DNA of 64,000 nucleotides from WJJR01 sp964440935 (GCA_964440935.1 CAYTTY010000011.1:1-64000); one strand, 5' to 3'; numbered from the stretch's first letter, positions 7,848 through 17,362 are shown. The notes: generated by a model not told the origin, from the letters alone. Translations and numbers: made by a program.

Positions 7848-9395
7848 TCAACGTTGTCCGAGCGATGCGCCGCTCTTGACCTCGTCCAGTTCTGATCGGA
7901 GGACGTCGATTTGACGTTGCTGCTCTTTGATGCTCTCAATGAGCAATGGTACGAGTCGGGCGTAATCGACTGACTTGTAACCGTCATCGTCGGTGTGCAC
8001 CACACCGGGGACAACGCGTTCCACTTCCTGTGCAATCACGCCGATTTGTTCGCCGTCGGGAAACTGCTGTTCGGGATATCGCTGCTTGTTCCAATCAAAG
8101 GTCACACCGCGCAGTTGACTCACAATGTTCAGCGGATTGGAAAGTGTGGTAATGTCCTCCTTGTAGCGTTCATCCGAACACGCGCCAAACGTGCCCGTGT
8201 AGCATCCACTGCCAACAAGGTGGAAGGCCACCGTCGGCGACGTTGTATTGATACCGAGTTGTGCTCCTGTTGCGGGGTTCGAATTGGCGTATAGCATTGC
8301 ACTGGGCGCGGCGCCGTCGTATCCGATCCTCATTTCGGCGCCAGTCGTAAGACCACGTTTGAGAACAATATTGCTATAGCGGGAACTGCTCGTGGTTGAA
8401 TACAGGGTCAGCGTTGTGGAATCATCATCCGCACGAATGTCCAATCCCGAGGAGTCGGTGGCGTTGCCACGGTGGAGTTGGGCGCTGACCGCGTCATTGT
8501 CGGTCTGCAACTTCAGGGACCGCGAGTCCGTTGCGCCGGATGCACCGACCTCCCGGGCGAGCAGAATCTGTTCCTGTGATTCCGATGTCTTTTTGGCAAT
8601 GGTCGAAATCAGGTCTGCCTTTGTCATGCCCGCGGTGTGGGTATAGCCGCTGTCGGCATCCATGATTTCGCGCGACTCGGCCGTGCTCGCTGATGATTCG
8701 TTGCCGCTCTTCCGCGCGTCGAGCAGATTGGGGATGGCAATCGCCATCCGGGTCGGCGGGGAGGGCGATGCGCCAAATCGCTGGTATACATTCAGCGTAT
8801 TGCCGCCGTTGTCGATTGCGATGGAGCGTGTCAAGCCCGAGTCGAGTCCGAGCACTTCATTCGCAGTGGCGGAATCGCCGGAGGCGAGAGTGATTACGCT
8901 GATGTTTTTACGAATGTTTTTTGACGTGCCGCCCTGATTGGGAACGATGTCCAGAGCGAGTGTGGCTGTTTGGCCGAGTCCGTCATCAACGGTCCGCAGG
9001 AGCACGGGCCCTTCACCGTCCACAGCGCGTGATGCGATGGAATACGCTGTGCTGGTCAGTCGTACGCGCGGGCTCAGGGGCGGATCGTTGTCAATCGTGA
9101 TCTCCAGGTAGGCCGCCGTATCCATGACGGCCGTATCCGGAAGGGGAATGGCCGATCCTAACAAGACATTAAACAAGCCATTCGATGTCGCAACGGTTTG
9201 CACCTCCGTCCACAGTGGTGAACCCCCCGTTGGCGAATTGTAAAGGGAGAACATAACACTGTAGTTGCCGTCCAAAACGGGATTGCCACCACCATCTGTC
9301 AAGAGACCCTGGTAATTAATCATGGTGGGGACCGCCGCGTGCAGATACGGCACGGCAACGACGAGTAACATCGCGATGGTGAGAACTCTGCGCAT
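7848..9395 (-). CDS. Secreted protein with C-terminal S74 (tail-fibre chaperone) domain
   Basis: About 515 residues. The ATG at 9395 follows AGGAGG at 7 nt and gives a signal peptide (MRRVLTIAMLLVVAVPYLHA). Residues 20-150 match the N-terminal domain of the three neighbouring paralogues (MINYQGLLTDGGGNPVLDG, then GSPLWTEVQTV and PRVRLTSTAYSIA). The middle 150-400 differs from them, is Ser/Thr-rich and lacks their glycine repeats. The C-terminus is an intramolecular-chaperone domain: SDERYKEDITTL carries the Ser...Lys (S-x4-K) arrangement used for autocleavage in phage tail spikes, followed by GVIAQEVERVVP, VDYARLVPLLIESIKEQQ and a coiled coil. Likely an extracellular, probably trimeric protein. 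Partners unknown. Confidence 0.8.
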   Translation of the reverse strand: MRRVLTIAMLLVVAVPYLHAAVPTMINYQGLLTDGGGNPVLDGNYSVMFSLYNSPTGGSPLWTEVQTVATSNGLFNVLLGSAIPLPDTAVMDTAAYLEITIDNDPPLSPRVRLTSTAYSIASRAVDGEGPVLLRTVDDGLGQTATLALDIVPNQGGTSKNIRKNISVITLASGDSATANEVLGLDSGLTRSIAIDNGGNTLNVYQRFGASPSPPTRMAIAIPNLLDARKSGNESSASTAESREIMDADSGYTHTAGMTKADLISTIAKKTSESQEQILLAREVGASGATDSRSLKLQTDNDAVSAQLHRGNATDSSGLDIRADDDSTTLTLYSTTSSSRYSNIVLKRGLTTGAEMRIGYDGAAPSAMLYANSNPATGAQLGINTTSPTVAFHLVGSGCYTGTFGACSDERYKEDITTLSNPLNIVSQLRGVTFDWNKQRYPEQQFPDGEQIGVIAQEVERVVPGVVHTDDDGYKSVDYARLVPLLIESIKEQQRQIDVLRSELDEVKSGASLGQR

Positions 9396-9620
9396 TGGTT
9401 CCTCCTCTTGTGTCAGTTGTGGAGACTGACGGATAAGTGTATCGATGTACTGTTGATCTGTGCGTCCCCGACTGGTGGGGCGCTCCAACTACAAGAATCA
9501 GGAGCAATATAGTCTAAATTTGGTGCGATATGGCACCGGGAAGGCAGAATTCTAATTGAATCAGCGAATTCTGGAGTGCCGAATCAGGCCAAGATGAGAA
9601 ATCGCGTGCGGATGGGGCAG

Positions 9621-9649
9621 ACGATGTGCCACGTGGCGCGGCACATCGT
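9621..9649 (-). terminator. Hairpin after the 748-residue surface protein gene
   Basis: Arms ACGATGTGCC (9621-9630) and GGCACATCGT (9640-9649) with a 9-nt loop, 15 nt past the stop codon at 9665. No T-tract. Terminator by position; separates this gene from the next one downstream. Confidence 0.45.
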
Positions 9650-9664
9650 CGGATCGTGAATCGG

Positions 9665-11911
9665 TTATTGCGTCATTTGCTGCATCTGCTTGGTCAGTTT
9701 GTCGATTTGCTGTTGTTGTTCTTTCATGCCTTCAATGAGCAGCGCCACCAGACGCGCATAATCGACTGATCGTGCGTCGACGCCATTGTCTTCATACTGG
9801 ACGATTTGAGGGAGCACTTTGCCGACCTCTTCGGCAATCAGGCCGATGTCGTCAGAGTTGTCGCTGTTGTGTTTGTAGTGCACACCTTGGAGATTTTGGA
9901 CAGTTGCCAAAGCATTGGTGATCGGACGGATGTCATGTTTCCAGCGGCGGGAGGAGTATGTGTCCCAGCGGTTGGCCAATCCGCGGCCGTCGGTGTTTGC
10001 GAGGTTGGGAAGAGTCAGGATGTTCGATGCGGATGTCGTGCCGATGCCGACATGGCCGCCGCCTGTCACGCGCAAACGCTCCGTGAAGGCGAATCCGTTC
10101 CACTGTCCAAACTGGAGATTCTGACCGTCGGCCCAGACAATGTCCTGTGTGCCGGCCTGGAGATACAACCCGTTGCCGCCGGGACCGGAGGTGACATGCA
10201 GCGCTCCCTCGGGGTCGTTGACGCCGATCCCGACACCGCCGTTGGCGTTGATTAAGAATTGATCGGGCCAGGTGGAAGTGAAATTCACAGAGGAGTCTGT
10301 GTTCCACACAAAACACCACTCGTCCTCGGCGGTTGCGTTGCGCCCTGCGGCGAATCCGCCTGTTGCGGAGACGGTGTTGTGACGCCCGCCGGGGATGGCT
10401 CCGTAGCGGCCCGAGATCGAGTTGCTGTCACCACCGGCGATGACTGCGTTCCAGCCGGCGGCGGTGATGGAGTTGCTCCGTCCCCCGCAGAGCACGCTGA
10501 ACTGCGCGGCCGTTTCGTTTCCCTCGCCGGGTTCACCTCCGCCACCGCCGAGAAACGAACTGTACCCTCCGGCCGTGTTGTGTCCGCCACCAACGATGCA
10601 GGCATTGTATCCGGTGACACTGTTATGGTGGCCACCGAGGATTGCGCTGTAGTAGTAGGACGCGTGATTACGCTCGCCGCCAACAGAAACGGAGAATTCA
10701 CCGCTGGCCGTATCCTGGTATCCGCCGCCGACGAAGGCGCTGTTTCCCGATGCCACATTGAACCGTCCACCGACAATGGCAGCGTAGTCTTCCTCGCATC
10801 GATTGGCGTATCCGCCGGCGACGAGTCCGGCGTCTGCACCCGTGACTGAGTTGGAATTGCCCCCGCCGATCGTGGCGTGGCTGCCGGAGACGGTATTGTC
10901 TTCACCACCACCGATTGTGCCATAGCTGCTCTGAGACCAGTTGGATTCCCCGCCACCGACTGTTCCATAGAGAGCACTCGACACGTTCCAGCTCCCACCC
11001 GCGATTACAGTGAAGATGCCGGAGTTGAAATTGTTGTATCCGCCTCCGATTATGGCGCCCGAATCAATGACCTGATTGCCGTGACCGCCGCCAATGATCG
11101 AGTAGGCGCCGATTGCCAGGTTTGAGTCGAACGTGTTGGGTCCGCCGCCGCCTCCGATTATGGAGTAGGGGCCCCGTGCACGATTGCGGTGGCCACCCCC
11201 GACAACCGATGAGAGTCCGGTTGCGCTATTGTTCAGCCCCCCCGAGACGGTCGCGCCGATATCGCCGGCGAGGTTTAACGCACCGCCGCCAACCGTTGAA
11301 TTGAGAAACGAGGCCTCGTTGTCGGAACCACCGCCGATTACGGAAATCAGTCCCGAGGCGTCGTTGTTGATTCCGCCTGAGATGACAGAGTGATCGCCGC
11401 TGGCGGAGTTATTCTCTCCGGCAATGAACGCGTGGGCCCCGGCGTTGGAATGTCCGGGACCAATTGTCACTTTTGATGTGATCGCCCCACCTGAGGCGCC
11501 GTCGACCGTGGCCGTACGCAGCGCATACGCCCCCGTCACGATTCGGACGCGAGGCAGGACTGTCGCCGGATTCACACCATCATCTACAACGATTTCCAGC
11601 CAACGTACAGAGTCGGCAAACACATCATCGGTCAACGGCTCTAAGGCGCCGACCAGCGCGGTCCACAATCCTTCGGTGGACGTGGTGACATTTTGGACTT
11701 CCGCAAGCACCGAGGGCCACACTTTGGTGCCGCCGATATCTGCATCAAAAATCCGAAACACCAAAGTCTTGGGACCCGCCGGTAGCGGGATACCGGAGGC
11801 ATCAGTGAGTTTGCCCTGCACGCTCATCGAACTTGGTGTAGCGACTGCTACACTTGTCGTGATGGCCAGCCAGGCCACGACGATCAGGGTGCAGCGCATG
11901 CGTTCTGCCAT
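9665..11911 (-). CDS. Secreted head-repeat protein with S74 chaperone domain
   Basis: 748 residues; ATG with AAGGAGA upstream; signal peptide to about residue 24. Residues 25-150 form the shared N-terminal domain (SVQGKLTDASGIPLPAGPK). Residues about 160-540 are a long run of roughly 14-residue repeats of the type N-x-A-S-G-x-x-S-x-I-x-G-G-x, resembling left-handed beta-roll head repeats of trimeric adhesins. Then come a stalk-like region (GGVGIGVNDPEGALHVTSG) and an S74-type C-terminus starting at SSRRWKHDIRPI and ending in a Gln-rich coiled coil. Its last 78 codons are identical in DNA to those of the next paralogue over 233 bp. Predicted surface fibre or adhesin; known S74 domains cleave themselves off after trimerisation. 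Confidence 0.8.
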   Translation of the reverse strand: MAERMRCTLIVVAWLAITTSVAVATPSSMSVQGKLTDASGIPLPAGPKTLVFRIFDADIGGTKVWPSVLAEVQNVTTSTEGLWTALVGALEPLTDDVFADSVRWLEIVVDDGVNPATVLPRVRIVTGAYALRTATVDGASGGAITSKVTIGPGHSNAGAHAFIAGENNSASGDHSVISGGINNDASGLISVIGGGSDNEASFLNSTVGGGALNLAGDIGATVSGGLNNSATGLSSVVGGGHRNRARGPYSIIGGGGGPNTFDSNLAIGAYSIIGGGHGNQVIDSGAIIGGGYNNFNSGIFTVIAGGSWNVSSALYGTVGGGESNWSQSSYGTIGGGEDNTVSGSHATIGGGNSNSVTGADAGLVAGGYANRCEEDYAAIVGGRFNVASGNSAFVGGGYQDTASGEFSVSVGGERNHASYYYSAILGGHHNSVTGYNACIVGGGHNTAGGYSSFLGGGGGEPGEGNETAAQFSVLCGGRSNSITAAGWNAVIAGGDSNSISGRYGAIPGGRHNTVSATGGFAAGRNATAEDEWCFVWNTDSSVNFTSTWPDQFLINANGGVGIGVNDPEGALHVTSGPGGNGLYLQAGTQDIVWADGQNLQFGQWNGFAFTERLRVTGGGHVGIGTTSASNILTLPNLANTDGRGLANRWDTYSSRRWKHDIRPITNALATVQNLQGVHYKHNSDNSDDIGLIAEEVGKVLPQIVQYEDNGVDARSVDYARLVALLIEGMKEQQQQIDKLTKQMQQMTQ

Positions 11912-11926
11912 TGCCGTTCTCCTTGA

Positions 11927-13876
11927 CTATTGCCGAAGTTGTTTCACTTCGGCTTTGAGTTTCTCAATTTGTTGCTGTTGTTCCTTCATGCCTTCAATGA
12001 GCAGTGCCACCAGACGCGCATAATCGACTGATCGTGCGTCGACGCCATTGTCTTCATACTGGACGATTTGAGGGAGCACTTTGCCGACCTCTTCGGCAAT
12101 CAGGCCGATGTCGTCAGAGTTGTCGCTGTTGTGTTTGTAGTGCACACCTTGGAGATTTTGGACAGTTGCCAAAGCATTGGTGATCGGACGGATGTCATGT
12201 TTCCAGCGGCGGGAGGAGTATGTGTCCCAGCGGTTGGCGAGGCCACGGCCGCCGGAGTTGGCGAAGTTGGGCAGTGTCAGCACATTGGTGGCGTTCGTGG
12301 TATTGATGCCCAGGTAGCCTCCGCCGTTGAAGCGCGCCCGTTCGCTGAACGTTGCGCCATCCCATTGGCCGAACTGGAAATTCTGGCCGTTGGGCCACAC
12401 AACATCACGCCCCCCTGCAGTGATGTAGAGTCCGTTGTTATTCGGCCCGGAGGTGACATGAAGTCCCCCTTGTGGGTTGTTGGTGCCAATCCCTACGCCG
12501 CCATCGGAAGGTATCAGAAACTGATTCGCGGCAGTGGACGCGAGCGTGTTGTTTGCGTCGTTATTCCACACGAAGGAGCCGTTGTGGAGGGCGTGGGCAT
12601 TGCGACCGGCGGCGAACGTTCCGACGGCGCTGGCGATGTTGTTGGATCCCCCTGGGATGGTTGCGTAGATTCCATCGGCAACGTTGTCGTCGCCGCCACC
12701 GACTGTCGCGCTCAAGGCGCTGGCTTCATTGTTTCTGCCGCCGGCAATTGTGCAACCGGAGACGGTGGCGCTATTGGATTGACCGCCCCCCACCGTCGTT
12801 TGCCCGGATGATGCCACGTTCGCGTCGCCACCGGCGACCGTGGCGCTCGTGCCGGTCGCCTCGTTGTTCGTCCCGCCACCAACGGTGGAGTACCAAAGGT
12901 CTGTTGTATTTCGTTCGCCGCCCGAAATCGTTGACCAGGAACTCACTGCCGTGTTGTTATCGCCGCCGCCGACGACACTGAAAGTACCACTGGCGGAATT
13001 GCTGTCGCCGCCGGACACGGTTGTCCCGGGGCCGGTGGCGTAGCTGTACGCTCCCCCCCCAACGACGCTGTTTCTTCCCGTTGCCTGATTTTCTCGTCCG
13101 CCGGGGACGGTGGCATAGTCATCGGTGGCGCTGTTGTCAAAGCCGCCCCCAACAACCCCGTGACGACCTTCAACTGTGTTGCCTTCACCACCGCCAATGA
13201 CGGCTCCTGTATTCGTTGCCGCATGTCCCTGGCCGCCGCTGATGGTGGAGTTGTAACCGGATGCATGATTGGAATCACTTTTCGAGGCGGCTCCACCGCC
13301 GGCGATGGTTGCGTAATTGCCGTACACGTAGTTGAACCTGCCGCCGCCGACGACCGAGTAGTCCCCGGTCACGGCATTGAGATGACCGGCCACGAACGCC
13401 TGATTGCCCGTGTTCGTGTGCGAGGCGCCGATCGATACTTTTGATGAGATCTCGCCGCCGGAGGCTCCATCCACAGTTGAAACGCGATGCGCATAGGGTC
13501 CTGTCCGCAATTGGACGCGAGGAAGTGTCGTGACCGGATTGACACCATCGTCCACTGTGATTTCCAGCCATCGAATTGTCTGGTTAAAAACCGAATCTGC
13601 AATTGGGTCAATGGCACCGACCGGCGCGGTCCACAGGCCGTTGGCATCGGTCGAGATGCTCTGTGTTTCCGCGCCGACCGACGGCCAAATTTGGCTGCCC
13701 CCACCTGGGCTCGTGAAGATTCGGAAACTGAAATCCTTCGGTCCGGCCGGCAGTGGTGTGCCGGTAGCGTCGGTGAGATGGCCCTGAACGGTTATGGAGC
13801 TCGGCACGTTCGCGTCTGCGAGCTGAGCACACAGGAGAACAAAAACGACGGCGATGATGCGACTGCGGTAAGACAT
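11927..13876 (-). CDS. Secreted head-repeat protein with S74 chaperone domain (paralogue 2)
   Basis: About 649 residues. The ATG at 13876 is preferred over one three codons earlier because AAAGGA sits at a suitable distance only from the later one. Signal peptide (RIIAVVFVLLCAQLADA), shared N-terminal domain (SITVQGHLTDATGTPLPAG), about 300 residues of GG-x-x-N-x-A repeats, an IPSDGGVGIGTNNPQGGLHV linker region, then the S74 domain SSRRWKHDIRPI with a Ser-Lys pair and coiled-coil tail EQQQQIEKLKAEVKQL. Lies 15 nt upstream of the next gene and 12 nt downstream of the previous one, so the three head-repeat genes are probably co-transcribed. Confidence 0.8.
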   Translation of the reverse strand: MSYRSRIIAVVFVLLCAQLADANVPSSITVQGHLTDATGTPLPAGPKDFSFRIFTSPGGGSQIWPSVGAETQSISTDANGLWTAPVGAIDPIADSVFNQTIRWLEITVDDGVNPVTTLPRVQLRTGPYAHRVSTVDGASGGEISSKVSIGASHTNTGNQAFVAGHLNAVTGDYSVVGGGRFNYVYGNYATIAGGGAASKSDSNHASGYNSTISGGQGHAATNTGAVIGGGEGNTVEGRHGVVGGGFDNSATDDYATVPGGRENQATGRNSVVGGGAYSYATGPGTTVSGGDSNSASGTFSVVGGGDNNTAVSSWSTISGGERNTTDLWYSTVGGGTNNEATGTSATVAGGDANVASSGQTTVGGGQSNSATVSGCTIAGGRNNEASALSATVGGGDDNVADGIYATIPGGSNNIASAVGTFAAGRNAHALHNGSFVWNNDANNTLASTAANQFLIPSDGGVGIGTNNPQGGLHVTSGPNNNGLYITAGGRDVVWPNGQNFQFGQWDGATFSERARFNGGGYLGINTTNATNVLTLPNFANSGGRGLANRWDTYSSRRWKHDIRPITNALATVQNLQGVHYKHNSDNSDDIGLIAEEVGKVLPQIVQYEDNGVDARSVDYARLVALLIEGMKEQQQQIEKLKAEVKQLRQ

Positions 13877-13888
13877 GTGACACATCCT

Positions 13889-16240
13889 TTACTGCGTGAG
13901 TTGTTCGAGTTGCTGGGCCATTTGATGTATTTGACTCTGTTGTTCTTTGACTGCCTCGATGAGAACGGCAACCAACCGCGCGTAGTCGACCGATCGTGCG
14001 TCGATGCCGTTGTCTTCGTACTGCACGATTTCGGGAATGACGGCGCCGACGTCTTCGGCGATCAGGCCGATGTCGGGTGTGTTGTCGCTGTTGTGCTTGT
14101 AGCGAACACCCTGGAGTTGCCTGACCAATTGGAGCGCACTGTCGAGCGGCACGATGTCATGTTTCCAGCGGCGGGAGGAATAGGTGTCCCAACGGTTGGC
14201 GAGGCCGCGTCCGTCGACACCGGCAATGTTCGGCAGCGTGAGGACATTGGAGACCGATGTTTCATTGATGCCAAGCCGTCCGCCACCAGTAAAACGCGCG
14301 CGTTCGGTAAACGTTGCGCCGTCCCACTGTCCGATTTGGAGATTCTGTCCGGACTTCCACACGACGTCCTGGGTTCCCGCTTGCAGGTAGAGGCCGTTAC
14401 CGTTCGGTCCCGAACGAACATCAAGCGCGCCTTCGGGTGTGTCGGTGTTGATGCCCACACCACCATCGGCGGTAATGAGGAACTGATTCGCGCCGGTTGT
14501 GGACAGTGTGTCGCTGTTGTTGCCGTTCCAGACGAAGCTGCCGTTGTGGAGTGCTTGTGCGCGTCGTCCGCCGGCAAAAGAGAAGCTGCCGCCGGCGTAG
14601 TTGTCGACGCCACCAGGGACGACCGCACCCAAGGCCGCTGCGGTGTTGTTGGCGCCGCCGCCGATCGATGATTCCTGACCGGTGGCCAGATTGCCCCGTC
14701 CGCCGACGACTACAGTGTGATCGCCTTTAGCCACGTTCGAGTCGGCGTCAATCAAACTGCTGCCACCGCCGACAAAGCTGAAGGGTCCGCGGGCCTTGTT
14801 TCCCTTTCCGCCCCCGACAAACGCGAAGTCACCCGAGGCAGCGTTGAGTTCGCCACCGACACAGACGGCGTTGGCGCCACTGGCGGAGTCGGTATCGCCG
14901 CCCCCGACAAACGACTCGATACCGGAGGCCACGTTCGCTACGCCACCAGCAACAGTTGATCGCAGGTTGGATGCGAGGTTGAAATGGCCGCCGCCGATGC
15001 TTGATTGGTCAGCGCTGGCGGTGTTGTGGACACCGCCGGCCACGGTGGCATGATTTTGTCCTGCCTCGTTGCTTTCACCGCCACCGATCGTTGAGCCGCG
15101 TCCGTTCACGTAATTGCTGAGGCCGCCCGAAATGGTGGAGATGGCCGAGTCGGCTTGGTTAAGGGCGCCGCCCGCAACAACCGCGTACGTATATCCTGCG
15201 TAGTTTCCCTCACCGCCGCCGATCGTGGAGGATTCACCTTCGGCGATATTTGATTGTCCACCGGAGATGACAGTGTATTCAGCAGCGGCCATATTGGCGC
15301 GCCCGCCGCCAATGGCGGCTGAGGTTCCGTTGGCACTGTTCGAGTCGGATGCATTCAGTCCACCGCCGCCGGCGACTACTGACCACACACCGGTGGCCCG
15401 GCTGAAATTGCCGCCACCAACGGTTGCGCTCGGTCCGGCGAGATTGTCGGTTCCACCGCCAATGAAAGCGTTGTTGTCGGCCGCAATGTTGCGACGTCCG
15501 CCAACAACCGCGGAGTAGTCGCCCAGAGCCGCGTTGCTATCGCCACCGGTGGTGTTGCCGCCTCCCGCAACGACGGAGCGTTCCCCACGGGCACGGTTGG
15601 AATTGCCACCGCCCACGAAGGCGTACGTGCCGGTGGCGTAGTTCACGGTTCCGCCGGCAATGGTAGCGCCGATGTTTCCGGCTTCGTTTGCTGATCCGCC
15701 GGAGACTGTCGCCCAGTTGCCATTGACGATGTTATCCTCGCCGGCGACAAAGGCATTGATACCTTGATTCGTGTGATCGGGACCGATGCTCAGCTTGGAT
15801 GTGATGGTGCCACCCAATGCACCATCGACGGTCGAAACGCGATGTGCGTACGGACCGGTGACGAGACGCACACGTGGAAGGATCGTCAGGGGATTGACAC
15901 CATCATCGACGGCAATTTCCAACCACCGCACGGAATCGGCAAAGACGGAGTCGGTGAGAGGATCAAGCGCGCCGACATAGGCGGTCCAGAGACCATCGGC
16001 GGTGCTGGTGATGCTCTGAACTTCGGCCACCCCAGCCGGCCAGATCTGGGTGCCGCCGACCTCTTGATTGAAGATGCGAAAACCGATCGATTTGACGCCG
16101 GGGGGGAGCGGAGTGCCACTGGCGTCCGTGAGGCGCCCCTGGACATTGATCGACGTTGGGGTGTTGGCGAGCGCCGTGACGGCAATCATGACAGCAAGAC
16201 ACACGCATAGGCATACGACGGTGAGTTTGTGATGCGACAA
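13889..16240 (-). CDS. Secreted head-repeat protein with S74 chaperone domain (paralogue 3)
   Basis: 783 residues, the longest of the set. The start codon is TTG, supported by AAGGAGG 5 nt upstream; the reading frame then gives a normal signal peptide (VVCLCVCLAVMIAVTALA). Shared N-terminal domain, then about 400 residues of glycine-rich head-like repeats, a GGVGINTDTPEGALDVRSG segment and the S74 domain (SSRRWKHDIVPLDSALQLV, GLIAEDVGAVIPEIVQ, coiled coil to the end). The chaperone domain differs from paralogues 1 and 2 at many positions, unlike those two from each other. First gene of the three-gene unit. Confidence 0.8.
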   Translation of the reverse strand: MSHHKLTVVCLCVCLAVMIAVTALANTPTSINVQGRLTDASGTPLPPGVKSIGFRIFNQEVGGTQIWPAGVAEVQSITSTADGLWTAYVGALDPLTDSVFADSVRWLEIAVDDGVNPLTILPRVRLVTGPYAHRVSTVDGALGGTITSKLSIGPDHTNQGINAFVAGEDNIVNGNWATVSGGSANEAGNIGATIAGGTVNYATGTYAFVGGGNSNRARGERSVVAGGGNTTGGDSNAALGDYSAVVGGRRNIAADNNAFIGGGTDNLAGPSATVGGGNFSRATGVWSVVAGGGGLNASDSNSANGTSAAIGGGRANMAAAEYTVISGGQSNIAEGESSTIGGGEGNYAGYTYAVVAGGALNQADSAISTISGGLSNYVNGRGSTIGGGESNEAGQNHATVAGGVHNTASADQSSIGGGHFNLASNLRSTVAGGVANVASGIESFVGGGDTDSASGANAVCVGGELNAASGDFAFVGGGKGNKARGPFSFVGGGSSLIDADSNVAKGDHTVVVGGRGNLATGQESSIGGGANNTAAALGAVVPGGVDNYAGGSFSFAGGRRAQALHNGSFVWNGNNSDTLSTTGANQFLITADGGVGINTDTPEGALDVRSGPNGNGLYLQAGTQDVVWKSGQNLQIGQWDGATFTERARFTGGGRLGINETSVSNVLTLPNIAGVDGRGLANRWDTYSSRRWKHDIVPLDSALQLVRQLQGVRYKHNSDNTPDIGLIAEDVGAVIPEIVQYEDNGIDARSVDYARLVAVLIEAVKEQQSQIHQMAQQLEQLTQ

Positions 16241-16331
16241 GTGTTCCTCCTTGGGGTACTGAGGCGATCAGTATGGGCGGCGTACGATTTCGATGACGCG
16301 CCGGGCCAACAGGCACCAATATAGCACATTT

Positions 16332-16353
16332 TTTGTCCTTTTAATTGGACAAA
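16332..16353. promoter_or_regulatory. Inverted repeat upstream of the surface-protein operon
   Basis: TTTGTCC and GGACAAA separated by 8 nt, about 90 bp upstream of the TTG start at 16240. A minus-strand TATATT lies at 16318-16323 between it and the gene. Could be an operator overlapping the promoter; a good -35 box is not seen. Confidence 0.3.
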
Positions 16354-16387
16354 TTCCGAATTTCAGTACGGATTGAGGGCTAATAAC

Positions 16388-17362
16388 TTAGGAACTGCTG
16401 GTGGACCGTCCCATACCCAGACCGATCGGAATCAATCCCAGCAGTTCAACTACCGAGGTCCAGAGGCGGGCGGCAACGGCAACGATGCCAGCGAGGCTGG
16501 CATCCATGTGCGCAGAGAGCAGGAGAGTCAGTACGCCCTCGCGCACTCCCAATCCACCGGGAGCGAAGACAGCGAGAAAGCCAATCAGGTAGGCGGCGAC
16601 GAAGATCGCCGACCCTTCCCACATGCCAATGTCGGTGGGGGTCAGGCCCTTAAGCATTGTCCAGAGCGAAACGCCGTAAACGATCCATGAGAGCAAATAG
16701 ACGAGAAAGACCACGATCGCCTGCATCGGCGTTATTGTAATCGAGATCGGATCGCGCTTGATCAGGCGCAGGCCGAAGTTCACTGCCCGTGTAAAGAACG
16801 GCGGATAGATCACGATGAGGGCGACAATCGCACCGATGATCAGCGAGATCCACGGCAGTTCGCCGAGCACTTCGGTGCCTAAGAACGCGATCACGAACAA
16901 GCCGGATGCGGTAATTGAGTACGCTTGATGCAGAATCGATGAACTGATGGCATGCGACGACGAGAAATTCTCTCGTTTGAGCAGATAGATCATCCCGGCC
17001 ACGGCCCACACCTTGCCGGGCATGTACTTGCCCATATTGGAGAGCACCCAGATGCGAAAGGCCGAGGCGAAACGCAACCGCCGCATGGTAAGGGTCTGCA
17101 ATTGAAACCGCCAGAGCCAGATGAAGAAAAAGAACGACACCCAGACAAGCACCGCCGATGCGCCCAGCCAGGCGAAATCGAACCGCCAATCGTATGTCGA
17201 GACTGTCTCCCAACTGGTCCAAATTGATCGGCCGATGAAGAAGAAGGCGACGAGGATGACAAGAACACCAAGGGCGGTTTGCCAGCGGGGATGTTTTCCT
17301 TGGACGATTTCGGCCGCGTCGAGATTGGCGTCGGAAATCGGTGGGGTGGCTTGTGGAGTCAT
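16388..17362 (-). CDS. Lysylphosphatidylglycerol synthase-type/UPF0104 flippase-like membrane protein
   Basis: About 324 residues with eight or so membrane helices. Characteristic stretches of the LPG synthase transmembrane family are visible: RFASAFRIWVLSNMGKYMPG, where the N-x-G-K-Y-x-P-G motif is diagnostic, GLFVIAFLGTEVLGELPW, and FAPGGLGVREGVL near the C-terminus. Members move or modify lipid-linked substrates (phospholipids, glycolipids) in the inner membrane. The ATG at 17362 is chosen; a TTG 20 codons earlier has no ribosome site and would add a polar tail. Ends 147 nt before the surface-protein operon; no functional link is visible. Confidence 0.8.
   Translation of the reverse strand: MTPQATPPISDANLDAAEIVQGKHPRWQTALGVLVILVAFFFIGRSIWTSWETVSTYDWRFDFAWLGASAVLVWVSFFFFIWLWRFQLQTLTMRRLRFASAFRIWVLSNMGKYMPGKVWAVAGMIYLLKRENFSSSHAISSSILHQAYSITASGLFVIAFLGTEVLGELPWISLIIGAIVALIVIYPPFFTRAVNFGLRLIKRDPISITITPMQAIVVFLVYLLSWIVYGVSLWTMLKGLTPTDIGMWEGSAIFVAAYLIGFLAVFAPGGLGVREGVLTLLLSAHMDASLAGIVAVAARLWTSVVELLGLIPIGLGMGRSTSSS

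Noticed and set aside
7493..8035. Minus-strand frame of 180 codons overlapping the end of the first S74 gene
   Set aside because: It translates the palindromes of copy A and is antiphase to a well-supported gene.
10285..14671. Long open frames antisense to the head-repeat surface genes, including a plus-strand frame of 394 codons at 13487-14671
   Set aside because: They follow the repeats of the coding strand and have low-complexity Arg/Ser/Pro content. They result from the codon bias of glycine-rich repeats, not from genes.
10000..15800. CRISPR-like periodic repeats
   Set aside because: The periodicity of about 42 bases is the codon-level repeat of coding head modules with no unique spacers or constant direct repeat.
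9665..16240. Prophage tail-fibre cluster
   Set aside because: Chaperone domains are phage-like, but all four proteins have Sec signal peptides and no other phage genes are nearby.
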